A stretch of DNA of 64,000 nt from Streptomyces zhihengii (GTDB lineage: Bacteria > Actinomycetota > Actinomycetes > Streptomycetales > Streptomycetaceae), in the NCBI RefSeq assembly GCF_016919245.1, contig NZ_JAFEJA010000002.1, positions 62,001 through 126,000 on the forward strand. The letters are read 5' to 3'. The first letter of the stretch is position 1; each line of letters begins with the position of its first letter. The translations under genes were made by a program, and so were the position numbers. Below the pieces are notes generated by a model. That model had not been told where the DNA came from. It did not search any database and saw only the letters and a list, made by a program, of their open reading frames with translations. Below are positions 49,191 to 57,829 of this stretch, one piece after another.

Positions 49191-49327
49191 CGGGGGCGCC
49201 GGCGGCACCGCGCACCGGGGCCCGGCCGTGCGCCGCGCACCGGGGCGCCGTCACCGGACACCGCGCGCCGGGGCGGGCCGGACACCGCGCGCCTCCGCGC
49301 GCCTCCGCGCGCCGGGCGCGCGTGCGC

Positions 49328-49378
49328 GCGCATGCCGACGGGCCGGGGTCTTCTCGACCCCGGCCCGTCGGCATGCGC
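49328..49378. terminator. Very strong hairpin between convergent genes
   Basis: A perfect 23-bp stem (49328-49350 with 49356-49378) and 5-nt loop, five bases from the end of the opposite-strand plsC gene and 137 nt after the exporter. Upstream of it, 49285-49330 is a run of GCGCGC-type alternation. Confidence 0.85.
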
Positions 49379-49383
49379 CCGTG

Positions 49384-50055
49384 TCAGGCCGCCTTGGCCT
49401 TGGTGGCGTACATGTCCACGTACTCCTGCCCGGACAGCCGCATGACCTCGCTCATCACCGAGTCGGTCACCGCGCGCAGCACGTAGCGGTCGCGGTCCAT
49501 GCCCTCGTAGCGGGAGAACTCCATCGGCTCGCCGAAGCGCACCGTGACCTTGCCCGGCCGCGGCAGACCGGCGCCGCCGGGCTGGAGCTTGTCGGTGCCG
49601 ATCATCGCGAAGGGCACCACCGGGGCACCCGTCATCAGGGTCAGCCGGGCGATGCCGGTGCGGCCCCGGTACAGGCGGCCGTCGGGGGAGCGGGTGCCCT
49701 CCGGGTAGATGCCGAAGACCCTGCCCTCCTCCAGCACCCGCCGGCCGGTCATCAGGGCGGCCACGCCGCCGTTGGCGCCGTCCCGGTCGACGGGGATCAT
49801 GCCGCAGCCGGTGAAGAACCACGCCATCGCGCGGCCCTTGAGGCCCTTGCCGGTCACGTACTCGTCCTTGCCGATGAAGTACACGGCGCGGTCGGTCACC
49901 AGCGGCAGGATCATCGAGTCGATGAAGGTGAGGTGGTTGCCGGCGAGGATCACCGGACCGGTCCCCGGAATGTTCTCGGCGCCTTCCACCCGGGGGCGGA
50001 ACATCAGACGCAGGATCGGCCCGAGCACTGCCTTGATGAGCGTCAAGCGGGACAA
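49384..50055 (-). CDS. 1-acyl-glycerol-3-phosphate acyltransferase (PlsC-like)
   Basis: 223 residues. Acyltransferase motif I is NHLTFIDS (His41, Asp46), motif III FGIYPEGTRS and motif IV VPFAMIG. It adds the second acyl chain to make phosphatidic acid or acylates a related lipid. TTG start at 50055 is set by GGAGG five bases upstream. A single N-terminal amphipathic stretch may bind the membrane. Divergent from the GDPD gene. Confidence 0.9.
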   Translation of the reverse strand: MSRLTLIKAVLGPILRLMFRPRVEGAENIPGTGPVILAGNHLTFIDSMILPLVTDRAVYFIGKDEYVTGKGLKGRAMAWFFTGCGMIPVDRDGANGGVAALMTGRRVLEEGRVFGIYPEGTRSPDGRLYRGRTGIARLTLMTGAPVVPFAMIGTDKLQPGGAGLPRPGKVTVRFGEPMEFSRYEGMDRDRYVLRAVTDSVMSEVMRLSGQEYVDMYATKAKAA

Positions 50056-50297
50056 CGGGTCCTCCGTGTCGTGGGACGGGCCATGGGGCCGGGTCGGTGG
50101 GCTGCCGGTCCGGTTCGGTGCAGGTGAGGACGATACTCGCGGGTCGTGCCCGCCCGCACATCGGGTTCACCGAGCCGATACGCGGTGTTGACGTGTGTTC
50201 CCGCCCTGTTCGTACGCGGTCTGCCGCCCGTAGGGCAGGGCTGCCTACCATCGGGCGTCGCTCGACAGGTGCGGGAGATCACATGGAGGAACGTTTC

Positions 50298-51458
50298 ATG
50301 ACACAGGGGACGAGCAGCGGTCCGGCACGCCGGTCGGTGCTGGGTGCGGCGGTTCTCGGCACGGCGGCGGCGGGCGTCGTCGCGGGCGCGGGCGCGGCGC
50401 ACGCCGCGGAGGCGGGGAGCGGCCGGGGCGGCCGGCCGGCCGGCCGCGGCCTGCCCGTGCCGGCCGTGATCGCGCACCGGGGAGCGAGCGGGTACCGGCC
50501 CGAGCACACGCTCGGCGCCTACCAGTTCGCGCTCGACATGGGCGCCGACGTCATCGAGCAGGACCTGGTGCCCACCAGGGACGGCCATCTCGTATGCCGT
50601 CACGAGAACGACATCACGGGGACCACGGACGTCGCCGACCACCCCGAGTTCGCGGGGCGCAGGACCACCAGGTCCGTCGACGGCGTCAGCCTCACCGGCT
50701 GGTTCACCGAGGACTTCACCCTCGCCGAGCTCAAGACCCTGCGCGCCACCGAGCGCATCCCGGGCACCCGGCAGGAGAACACCCTCTACGACGGCCGCTG
50801 GGCCGTGCCGACCTTCGAGGAGGTGCTGCGCTGGGCCGACCGGGAGGGCCGCCGGCGCGGGCGCCCGGTGTGGCTGCACGTCGAGACCAAGCACCCCACC
50901 TACTTCCGTGACATCGGCCTCGGCCTGGAGGAGCCGCTGGCCAGGCTGCTGCGGCGGTACGGGCGCGACCGCCGCGACTCCCCGGTCTTCCTCCAGTCCT
51001 TCGAGCCCACCAGCATGCGCCGGATGGCGCGCCTGGTGTCCTCGCCGCGGGTGGTCCTGCTCTCCGGACCGGCCTCCCGGCCCTGGGACTTCGTCCGGTC
51101 GGGCGACCCCCGCACGGTCGCGGACCTCGTCCGCCCCGAAGGGCTGGCGTGGATCGCCTCGTTCGCGCAGGGCATCGGCCCGACCCTGGACCTGGTCGTC
51201 CCCCGGGACGCGTCCGGCCGGCTGACCGAGCCCACCTCGCTGGTGCGCGACGCCCACGCGCGGGACCTGCTCGTCCACCCGTACACCCTGCGCAACGAGA
51301 ACAGCTTCCTGCCCGCCGACTTCCGCCGCGGCACCGACCCGAACGCCTACGGCGACGTGTTCGGCGCCTACCGGGTCTACTTCGCCACCGGGATCGACGG
51401 CATCTTCACCGACAACCCGGACACCGGCCTGCTGGCCGCCGCCGACCACCGCGCGTGA
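50298..51458 (+). CDS. Tat-exported glycerophosphodiester phosphodiesterase
   Basis: 386 residues. Signal: SGPARRSVLGAAVLGTAAAG, a twin-arginine type with AHA cleavage near 36. The GDPD TIM barrel has IAHRGASGYRPEHTLGAY (His60, Arg61, Glu69), GADVIEQDLVPTRDGHLVCRHE with the metal acids, and VWLHVETKH. It frees glycerol-3-phosphate from phosphodiesters outside the cell. GGAGG inside an upstream in-frame ATG (50283) is the ribosome site for 50298. Length suggests the GlpQ-type with an insertion. Confidence 0.9.
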   Translation: MTQGTSSGPARRSVLGAAVLGTAAAGVVAGAGAAHAAEAGSGRGGRPAGRGLPVPAVIAHRGASGYRPEHTLGAYQFALDMGADVIEQDLVPTRDGHLVCRHENDITGTTDVADHPEFAGRRTTRSVDGVSLTGWFTEDFTLAELKTLRATERIPGTRQENTLYDGRWAVPTFEEVLRWADREGRRRGRPVWLHVETKHPTYFRDIGLGLEEPLARLLRRYGRDRRDSPVFLQSFEPTSMRRMARLVSSPRVVLLSGPASRPWDFVRSGDPRTVADLVRPEGLAWIASFAQGIGPTLDLVVPRDASGRLTEPTSLVRDAHARDLLVHPYTLRNENSFLPADFRRGTDPNAYGDVFGAYRVYFATGIDGIFTDNPDTGLLAAADHRA

Positions 51459-51496
51459 TCGCACGGCCCGCTCCGCCCTGATCCGGGCGGAAGCCC

Positions 51497-51525
51497 GAGG
51501 CGCCCCGGCAACGCCGGGGCGCCTC
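51497..51525 (+). terminator. GDPD terminator
   Basis: A 13-bp perfect stem (51497-51509 with 51513-51525), 3-nt loop, 38 nt after the stop. Confidence 0.75.
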
Positions 51526-51592
51526 CCACTCGTCCGGGTGAGGCCGGCCGCGCGCGGAAACCACCGCGCCACCGCCGTACGTCACGCCGGGT

Positions 51593-52153
51593 ATGACCGT
51601 TGCCGAGATTCCCGCCGCCGCACCCGCACCCGCCCCCGTCGCCGGTGTCGTGGGCGCCCTGCGCGACCTGGTGAGCGCCGAGGCCACCGCCGAGGCACCC
51701 GGCGCCGCGGTGGAGGCCCGCGACCTCGAACAGGCCGTCTGGCTGCGGCTCCTGGAGCGCCTCGACGCCGACGCGGGGCCGCCGCCGGACGCCGCCCGGT
51801 GGGTCAGGGCGACGGTACGGGCGGAGGCCCGCCGTGCCCGCCGCACCGCCGCGCGGGAACTGCCGTACCGTCACGAGCCCGCCGCCGACCCGGCCGCGGG
51901 CCCCGAGCGGGCCGCGCTGCGCTCGGAACGGCGGCGCGTGGTGCGGGCGGCCGTCGCCCGCACCCCGGGGAACTGCCCCCGCCTGCTCACCGCGATGCTC
52001 GCCCCCGAGGACCCCACCTACCGGGAAATCGCAGGGACGTTGGGTATCTCACAGGGGAGTCTGGGGCCGATGCGTTCCCGATGCCTGGGATGTCTGCGCA
52101 GAATGCTCGCGGCAGAGGTTGCAGCTCCTGAACATCGGGGAAGGGAGCGGTAG
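51593..52153 (+). CDS. Sigma-70 family (ECF-type) RNA polymerase sigma factor
   Basis: 186 residues. Region 2-like helices (EARDLEQAVWLRLLERLDAD, ARWVRATVRAEARRARR) and region 4 with a helix-turn-helix (DPTYREIAGTLGISQGSLGPMRSRCLGCLRRML). The N-terminal 25 residues are Ala/Pro-rich, and region 2 is short, so promoter recognition may differ from standard ECF factors. No anti-sigma gene is adjacent. Followed after 37 nt by a GNAT gene. Confidence 0.82.
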   Translation: MTVAEIPAAAPAPAPVAGVVGALRDLVSAEATAEAPGAAVEARDLEQAVWLRLLERLDADAGPPPDAARWVRATVRAEARRARRTAARELPYRHEPAADPAAGPERAALRSERRRVVRAAVARTPGNCPRLLTAMLAPEDPTYREIAGTLGISQGSLGPMRSRCLGCLRRMLAAEVAAPEHRGRER

Positions 52154-52190
52154 ACAACCGGTGGAACAGGTGAGCGGGAGGCATGCGCAC

Positions 52191-52694
52191 ATGGGCATGA
52201 GCGTGACCATCTCAGCGGCGACCGAGGACGACGCGGAGCACATCCTCAAACTGCAGTTTCTGTGCTACCAGAGCGAGGCCGAGCTCTACGGCGACTACGG
52301 CATCGAGCCCCTCACCCAGACGCTCGCCGACCTCCGCCGGGAGCTCGCCGAGGGGCACGCGCTGGTCGCCCGCCTCGGCGGCGAGGTGGTCGCCTCCGTC
52401 CGCGGCCGGGTCGACGACAGCGGCACGGCGAGCATCGCCAAGCTCATCGTCCACCCGCGGATGCAGCGTCACGGTCTCGGCGGCCGGCTGCTCGACGCGA
52501 TCGAGGAGCGTTTCGCCGGCGACGCCCGGGCCGAGCGCTTCCGGCTGTTCACCGGTCACCGCAGCGAGAGCAACCTGCGCCTCTACCGCAGCCGCGGCTA
52601 CGTCCCCGTCGCGACCGAGCAGGCCGGCCCGCGGCTGACCCTGGTCACGCTGGAGAAGGAGTCCTCGCGGGGCGCGTACGCGGCCAGCGCCTGA
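52191..52694 (+). CDS. GNAT-family N-acetyltransferase
   Basis: 167 residues. AcCoA loop QRHGLGGRLLDAIEERF after the strand ASIAKLIVHPRM; SNLRLYRSRGYVPV ends the core. ISAATEDDAEHILKLQFLCYQSEAELYGDY is its substrate-side start. ATG 52191 has GGAGG nine bases upstream; GTG 52161 is possible. Acceptor unknown. Confidence 0.85.
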   Translation: MGMSVTISAATEDDAEHILKLQFLCYQSEAELYGDYGIEPLTQTLADLRRELAEGHALVARLGGEVVASVRGRVDDSGTASIAKLIVHPRMQRHGLGGRLLDAIEERFAGDARAERFRLFTGHRSESNLRLYRSRGYVPVATEQAGPRLTLVTLEKESSRGAYAASA

Positions 52695-52714
52695 CCCGCC
52701 GGGCCCGTGCCCGG

Positions 52715-52739
52715 GCAGCCGCCGCCGGGCGGCGGCTGC
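52715..52739. terminator. Hairpin between convergent genes
   Basis: A 10-bp stem (52715-52724 with 52730-52739), 5-nt loop, immediately at the end of the opposite-strand membrane protein gene. Confidence 0.6.
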
Positions 52740-53171
52740 TCAGGCGTTCCGGGCCCGCCGCAGCCAGACCATCCCGGTCACCGGCAGCAGCACCGGGATG
52801 AAGACGTAGCCCATGCCGTACTCGGACCACACGGTCGAGTCGGGGAAGGCCGACGGGTCCACCAGCGTCCACGTCCCGACGATCAGCACACCGGCCAGCT
52901 CCGCCGCACAGCACACCAGCGCCGCCCTGCGGGCCTTCTCGCCGCCCCGCACCAGCGTGTAGGTGATGAAGGCGTACACCACGGCGGCGACCGCCGAGAG
53001 CACATGGGCGAGCGGTGCGCTGCCGAAGTCGGTCAGGATCTGGTAGACGGAGCGCGACACCGCGCCGACCGACATCACGCCGTAGAGCCAGACCAGCAGC
53101 AGCCCCGGCCCGGTGACCAGCCTGCTCCGCCCCGCGGCGGGGGCGTTCGGGTCGGTGGTCGTCCCTGTCAT
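52740..53171 (-). CDS. Small four-helix membrane protein, unknown function
   Basis: 143 residues with four predicted membrane helices (LLLVWLYGVMSVGAVSRSVY, VLSAVAAVVYAFITYTLV, AALVCCAAELAGVLIVGTW, GMGYVFIPVLLPVTGMVWL) and a short polar N-terminus. GGAGG precedes the ATG by six bases. It begins two bases after the stop of the next gene upstream on the same strand, so both form one operon. No family recognised with certainty. Confidence 0.8.
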   Translation of the reverse strand: MTGTTTDPNAPAAGRSRLVTGPGLLLVWLYGVMSVGAVSRSVYQILTDFGSAPLAHVLSAVAAVVYAFITYTLVRGGEKARRAALVCCAAELAGVLIVGTWTLVDPSAFPDSTVWSEYGMGYVFIPVLLPVTGMVWLRRARNA

Positions 53172-53173
53172 CG

Positions 53174-53533
53174 TCAGCCTCCCCAGATGTCGTGGAGCCG
53201 TACTTCGAGGACGGCGAGGACCACCGCTCCCGCGGCCACGGTCGCCGAGCCCCAGCGGGTGCGTTCGCCGAGCGACAGGAAGCCGGCCGCGGGCACGGCC
53301 AGGGCCGAACCGATCAGGTACGCCAGGAAGATCGCGACGGACTCGGCGGGCTCCTCGCCGCGCGCCAGCTGCACGATGCCCACGACCAGCTGCGCGAGGG
53401 CGAGGACCGACACCACGGCGATGCCGATGAAGTGCCAGTCCTTGGTGGGCTGGTCGCGGTAGGCGGCGTGGCCGCACCACGCGGCGAGGGCGAGCGCGGT
53501 CACGGCCACCGCGATCGTCAGGGCGTCGAGCAT
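53174..53533 (-). CDS. Small membrane protein, unknown function
   Basis: 119 residues, four helices (ALTIAVAVTALALAAWCGH, WHFIGIAVVSVLALAQLVVG, VAIFLAYLIGSALAVPAAG, WGSATVAAGAVVLAVLEV). The second and third helices carry few polar residues, so no transport path is suggested. First gene of a two-gene unit with 52740-53171. Upstream 53534-53866 (333 nt) has no gene that I can support; it holds GC-rich sequence and, at its right end, the leader promoter on the other strand. Confidence 0.8.
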   Translation of the reverse strand: MLDALTIAVAVTALALAAWCGHAAYRDQPTKDWHFIGIAVVSVLALAQLVVGIVQLARGEEPAESVAIFLAYLIGSALAVPAAGFLSLGERTRWGSATVAAGAVVLAVLEVRLHDIWGG

Positions 53534-53853
53534 GGGCTCGAGCGTATTACGCGCCGCACCCCCGGCCGCGCCCGCCCCCGCGCGGGGCCCGTCCGGTTCC
53601 GGCCCGCCCCGCCCGGGCCCGCCGACCCCCGCTGTCCCGCCGCGAGGTGCCGATCGGCCTCCCGGGCGGTCCGGTGGGTGGTATCGGCCACAGCGGGGCA
53701 CCCCCGCGCCGACCCCCGAAGGGGTCGACGGGGCGCGTCCGCGCAGGTGGGAGCGGGTGTGGGCGCCGCGTGCCGGCAGCAGCCCGCGTCCACATGTCGC
53801 ACACCCGATGTCCGAATAGCGGACGTGGCCGGTTCTCTCGTATGCCTGTCTGC

Positions 53854-53859
53854 TTTACT
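53854..53859 (+). promoter_or_regulatory. Candidate -10 of the metNIQ leader promoter
   Basis: TTTACT ends seven bases before the leader ATG with no ribosome site between, consistent with a leaderless leader-peptide mRNA. No clear -35 was found. Confidence 0.35.
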
Positions 53860-53866
53860 TGCAGCC

Positions 53867-53953
53867 ATGACCACGACGAGCAGCCGCACCCTTGCGACCG
53901 AGGCGAACACGACGCCCGGTGCTCGTTGTCTGTGTCGAATGCGCGCCTTCTGA
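53867..53953 (+). CDS. Putative leader peptide upstream of metNIQ
   Basis: A 28-codon ORF starting MTTTSSRTLATEANTT and ending ARCLCRMRAF. Two Cys, two Arg and one Met codons cluster in the last ten, as expected if ribosome stalling there senses sulfur amino acid supply. Short leader ORFs with Cys/Arg-rich ends are recognised upstream of sulfur-metabolism genes in actinobacteria. It lies 219 nt before metN, and the intervening RNA can fold in alternative ways. Translation is unproven. Confidence 0.5.
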   Translation: MTTTSSRTLATEANTTPGARCLCRMRAF

Positions 53954-54172
53954 GGGCCCCTGCCTGAGCCTCGCGCCCCGAAGCGAGACCGACAGCCGCG
54001 CCGCGTCCGACCGTCCCCGGAACCACGGAGTACGTCTCGGAGCGAGCCTGCCCCGCGCACGCGTTGACCCCGGCCACCAGCCGGACAGCCGTGCCCGCAG
54101 AGGACTGTCCGACCCGAAATGCCCCGTGCCCGGCGGACACCGCGCCGCGCACTCGACAGTGACGGAAACCCT
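53954..54172 (+). promoter_or_regulatory. metN leader RNA with alternative hairpins
   Basis: CCTCGC near 53970 can pair with GCGAG(AC) near 53980, and that same GCGAGAC can instead pair with GTCTCG near 54034, giving mutually exclusive stems. Further down CGGACAG (54082-54088) pairs with CTGTCCG (54105-54111). The layout suits transcription or translation attenuation driven by the leader ORF. No SAM riboswitch core was recognised. Confidence 0.4.
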
Positions 54173-55234
54173 GTGATCACCACTACGGGCCTGACCAAGG
54201 TCTACTCATCGCGAGGCCGCGACGTCACCGCCCTGGACGGCGTCGACCTGCACGTCCGCGAGGGCGAGGTCTTCGGCGTCATCGGACAGAGCGGCGCCGG
54301 CAAGTCCTCCCTGATCCGCTGCGTCAACCTGCTGGAGCGCCCGACCTCCGGCACCGTGACCGTCGACGGCCGGGACCTCACCGCGCTCGCCGGCCGGGGC
54401 CGCCGCGCCCCGAAGGACCTCCGCGAGGCGCGCACCCGCATCGGCATGGTCTTCCAGCACTTCAACCTGCTGTCCTCGCGCACGGTCAAGGACAACGTCG
54501 AACTCCCGCTGGAGATCCTCGGCGTCTCCGGCGCCGAACGCTCCCGCAAGGCGCTCGAACTCCTCGACCTCGTGGGCCTCGCCGACAAGGCCCGCGCCTA
54601 CCCCGGTCAGCTCTCCGGCGGTCAGAAGCAGCGCGTCGGCATCGCCCGCGCCCTCGCCGGCGACCCCAAGGTGCTGCTCTCCGACGAGGCCACCAGCGCC
54701 CTCGACCCCGAGACCACCCGTTCCATCCTCCAGCTGCTGCGCGACCTCAACCGCCAGCTCGGCCTGACCGTGCTGCTCATCACGCATGAGATGGACGTCG
54801 TGAAGACGGTCTGCGACTCCGCGGCCCTGATGAGGAAGGGAAGGATCATCGAATCCGGCACCGTGAGCGAACTGCTCGCCACCCCAGGCTCCGAACTCGC
54901 CCACGAGCTGTTCCCCGTGAGCGGTGACGCCACCGGCCCGGACCGGACCGTCGTCGACGTCACCTTCCACGGCGAGGCGGCCACCCAGCCGGTGATCTCC
55001 CAGCTCTCGCGCACCTACAACATCGACATATCGATCCTCGGCGCGGCGATGGACACCGTCGGCGGCCGGCAGATCGGACGGATGCGCATCGAGCTGCCCG
55101 GCCGCTACGAGGAGAACGTCGTGCCCATCGGCTTCCTGCGCGAACAGGGCCTCCAGGTCGACGTGGCCGGCGACCCCGCCGCGGCGGCCGTCCCCGCCCA
55201 GGGCCCCGCGCTCGCCGAGGAGGTCGCGAAGTGA
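54173..55234 (+). CDS. metN: Methionine ABC transporter ATP-binding protein
   Basis: 353 residues. Walker A GQSGAGKSS (38-46), signature LSGGQKQRV, Walker B VLLSDEATSALD and the H-loop ITHEMD. From about 262 the NIL domain (VTFHGEAATQPVISQL, GGRQIGRMRIELPG) binds methionine for trans-inhibition of uptake. GTG 54173 with GGAAA upstream is preferred; an upstream ATG at 54119 would add 18 poorly conserved residues. Stop overlaps the metI GTG. Confidence 0.93.
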   Translation: MITTTGLTKVYSSRGRDVTALDGVDLHVREGEVFGVIGQSGAGKSSLIRCVNLLERPTSGTVTVDGRDLTALAGRGRRAPKDLREARTRIGMVFQHFNLLSSRTVKDNVELPLEILGVSGAERSRKALELLDLVGLADKARAYPGQLSGGQKQRVGIARALAGDPKVLLSDEATSALDPETTRSILQLLRDLNRQLGLTVLLITHEMDVVKTVCDSAALMRKGRIIESGTVSELLATPGSELAHELFPVSGDATGPDRTVVDVTFHGEAATQPVISQLSRTYNIDISILGAAMDTVGGRQIGRMRIELPGRYEENVVPIGFLREQGLQVDVAGDPAAAAVPAQGPALAEEVAK

Positions 55235-55902
55235 CCTGGTCCCAGATGCAGCCCCTGCTCACCCAGGGCACCCTCGACACCCTCTACATGGTGCTGTGGT
55301 CCACCGTCGTCACGGTGGCCGGCGGACTCCCGCTCGGTGTGCTGCTCGTCCTCACGGACAAGGGCGGCCTGCTCCAGAACACCCCGGTGAACAAGGTCGT
55401 CGGCGTGATCGTGAACATCGGCCGCTCGCTGCCGTTCATCATCCTGCTGATCGCCCTGATCCCATTCACCACGCTGGTCGTCGGCACCTTCATCGGCCCC
55501 ACCGCCATGATCGTGCCGCTCGCCGTCGGCGCCATCCCCTTCTTCGCCCGGCTGGTCGAGACGGCCATCCGCGAGGTGGACCACGGCCTCGTCGAAGCCG
55601 TCCAGTCCATGGGCGGATCGGTGGCCACCATCGTCCGCAAGGTGCTGCTCCCGCAGGCCCTGCCCTCGCTGGTCGCCGCCGTCACCACCACCGTGATCGT
55701 CCTCGTCGGCTACTCGGCGATGGCGGGCGCGGTCGGCGGCGAAGGGCTCGGCTCCAAGGCCGTGACCTACGGATTCCAGCGCTTCGAGACCCAGTTCATG
55801 CTGATCACCGTGGTGATCCTGATCGCTCTGGTGACCATCGTGCAGCTCCTCGGCGACGGCGTCGTACGCCTCCTCGCCCGGCGCGGTCGCGCCGCGGGCT
55901 GA
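55231..55902 (+). CDS. metI: Methionine ABC transporter permease
   Basis: 223 residues, five predicted helices: LYMVLWSTVVTVAGGLPLGV start, then the EAA loop (DHGLVEAVQSMGGSVATIVRKVLLPQ region, residues E-A--G) that docks on MetN. Starts by GTGA overlap with metN, as usual for metNI. Confidence 0.93.
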   Translation: MTWSQMQPLLTQGTLDTLYMVLWSTVVTVAGGLPLGVLLVLTDKGGLLQNTPVNKVVGVIVNIGRSLPFIILLIALIPFTTLVVGTFIGPTAMIVPLAVGAIPFFARLVETAIREVDHGLVEAVQSMGGSVATIVRKVLLPQALPSLVAAVTTTVIVLVGYSAMAGAVGGEGLGSKAVTYGFQRFETQFMLITVVILIALVTIVQLLGDGVVRLLARRGRAAG

Positions 55903-55971
55903 CCCGCTCCACCCCCAGCGCCCGCACTCCTTGTCCGGGCGTCGCACCACCAATGGAAAGAGGCACTCTTC

Positions 55972-56832
55972 GTGCGCAAGAACATCAAGCTCACCGCCGC
56001 GGCCGCGGCCACCGCCGCGCTCGCCCTCGGCCTGACCGCCTGCGGCACCGCGTCCGACCCGAACTCCGGCGGCGACGCCGGCGGCAAGGCCGACGAGTCC
56101 AAGGCCCTGGTCGTCGCGGCGTCCCCGACGCCGCACGCCGACATCCTGAACTTCGTCAAGGAGAACCTGGCCGCCGACGCCGGGCTCAAGCTGGAGGTCA
56201 AGGAGTTCACGGACTACGTCCTGCCGAACACCGCCACCCAGCAGGGCCAGGTCGACGCCAACTACTTCCAGCACAAGCCGTACCTGGACGACTTCAACAA
56301 GAAGAACAAGACGACCATCGCCCCCGTCGTCAACGTCCACCTGGAGCCGCTCGGCCTCTACTCCAAGAAGGCCGGTGCCGTCGCCGACATCAAGGCCGGG
56401 CAGACCGTCGCCGTCCCCAACGACACCACCAACGAGGGCCGCGCGCTCCACCTGCTCGCCGACAACGGCCTGATCACCCTCAAGGACGGCGTCGGCACCG
56501 ACGCCAAGCTCTCCGACATCGCCGACGCCAAGGGCCTGAAGTTCAAGGAGCTGGAGGCCGCCACGCTGCCCCGCGCCCTGAACGACGTCGACGCCGCCGT
56601 CATCAACGGCAACTACGCCATCGAGGCCGACCTCAAGCCCGCCACCGACGCGCTGGTGCTGGAGAAGGCGGAGGGCAACCCCTACGCCAACTTCCTCGCC
56701 GTGAAGGACGGCAACCAGGACGACCCGCGCGTGCAGAAGCTCGCGAAGCTGCTGAACTCGCCCGAGGTGAAGAAGTTCATCGAGGACAGCTACCAGGGCT
56801 CCGTCGTCGCCTCCTTCGGCGCCGCCCGGTAG
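55972..56832 (+). CDS. metQ: Methionine-binding lipoprotein
   Basis: 286 residues. Lipoprotein signal with lipobox LTAC (Cys24). Mature NlpA-fold protein: VVAASPTPHADILNFVKE, YVLPNTATQQGQVDANYFQHKPYLDDF, VPNDTTNEGRALHLL and AVINGNYAIEA. Captures methionine outside the membrane for MetNI. GTG start, 69 nt after metI. Confidence 0.93.
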   Translation: MRKNIKLTAAAAATAALALGLTACGTASDPNSGGDAGGKADESKALVVAASPTPHADILNFVKENLAADAGLKLEVKEFTDYVLPNTATQQGQVDANYFQHKPYLDDFNKKNKTTIAPVVNVHLEPLGLYSKKAGAVADIKAGQTVAVPNDTTNEGRALHLLADNGLITLKDGVGTDAKLSDIADAKGLKFKELEAATLPRALNDVDAAVINGNYAIEADLKPATDALVLEKAEGNPYANFLAVKDGNQDDPRVQKLAKLLNSPEVKKFIEDSYQGSVVASFGAAR

Positions 56833-56850
56833 ACGGACCGCGAGGCCGCT

Positions 56851-56896
56851 CGGCGCCGGCCCCGGACGCCCCCGCGGGCGTCCGGGGCCGGCGCCG
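56851..56896 (+). terminator. metNIQ terminator
   Basis: A perfect 21-bp stem (56851-56871 with 56876-56896) and 4-nt loop, 18 nt after the stop. Confidence 0.85.
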
Positions 56897-57062
56897 TACC
56901 GCACCCGGCCATGCACGGCCCGCGACCGATGTTGCATGCTGTGTCCTGGAAGCTGTTGTCCGGCGGAAGTTGGGCAACAGCTTCTTACGGCTACGGCCCG
57001 CACGCGCCCACGGCAACCAGCAACGAGCAACGACCACCGACGGTCCCGGCATGGAGCAGCGC

Positions 57063-57698
57063 ATGACTCACACCTTCCCGGACGTGTCCATCAGCACGGA
57101 GCGGTTGGTGCTGCGCCCCTTCGAGGACGCCGACATCCCGGCGCACACCGAGATGATGAACGACGAGATGGTCACCGCGTGGACCACGGCGCCCCATCCG
57201 TACACCGCCCGCGACGCCGAGCGGTGGGTCCGCGACCACGCGCCCGCGGAGCGCACCGAAGGGCGAGGAATCGTCTTTGCGGTCACCGAGTTCCTCACCC
57301 AGCGGCTCGTCGGCATCGTCCACCTCCGCAACACCGACTGGCGCCTGCTCGCCACCGAGGTCTCCTACGTCACCGCGCCGTGGGCGCGCGGTGAGGGGTA
57401 CGCCACCGAGTCCGTGCTCGCCGTCGCGCAGTGGCTCTTCCGGGACCGCCGCTTCGAGCGCATGGAACTGCGCACGGCGGCCGGCAACACCGCCTCCCAG
57501 CAGGTCGCCCAGAAGGCCGGCTGCATCAGCGAGGGCGTGCTCCGCAACGCCTGGACCGTGCGCACCCGCCCCGACGACGGCACCGGCGGCTGGACGGAGG
57601 TCCGCACCGATCTGATCGTGTGGAGCCTCCTCCCGGAGGACCTGGAGGCCGACCGCATGGTGGAGGCCGGCTACGCCTCCTACACCGACTGGAACTGA
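57063..57698 (+). CDS. GNAT-family N-acetyltransferase (RimJ/RimL-like)
   Basis: 211 residues: STERLVLRPFEDADIPAHTEMM start, ATEVSYVTAPWARGEGYATESV with the AcCoA loop, and RRFERMELRTAAGNTASQQVAQKAGCISEG. This pattern is that of ribosomal-protein-type or spermidine-type acetyltransferases. GGAG lies six bases before ATG 57063; ATG 57051 has none. Stands alone after the metNIQ terminator. Confidence 0.88.
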   Translation: MTHTFPDVSISTERLVLRPFEDADIPAHTEMMNDEMVTAWTTAPHPYTARDAERWVRDHAPAERTEGRGIVFAVTEFLTQRLVGIVHLRNTDWRLLATEVSYVTAPWARGEGYATESVLAVAQWLFRDRRFERMELRTAAGNTASQQVAQKAGCISEGVLRNAWTVRTRPDDGTGGWTEVRTDLIVWSLLPEDLEADRMVEAGYASYTDWN

Positions 57699-57829
57699 CG
57701 TCCACCGGGACGGCCGTCCGCCGAATCCTTCCCGCACCGGGGCCCGCCCCGGGGACCGGTACCCTCACCGTGCGGAACACCCACCGCCGGTACACCCCCC
57801 GCCTGCGACGACACCAGGAGACTGACGCG

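Noticed and set aside
53954..54172. SAM riboswitch before metN
   Set aside because: No recognisable SAM-I core or kink-turn; the leader ORF model fits better.
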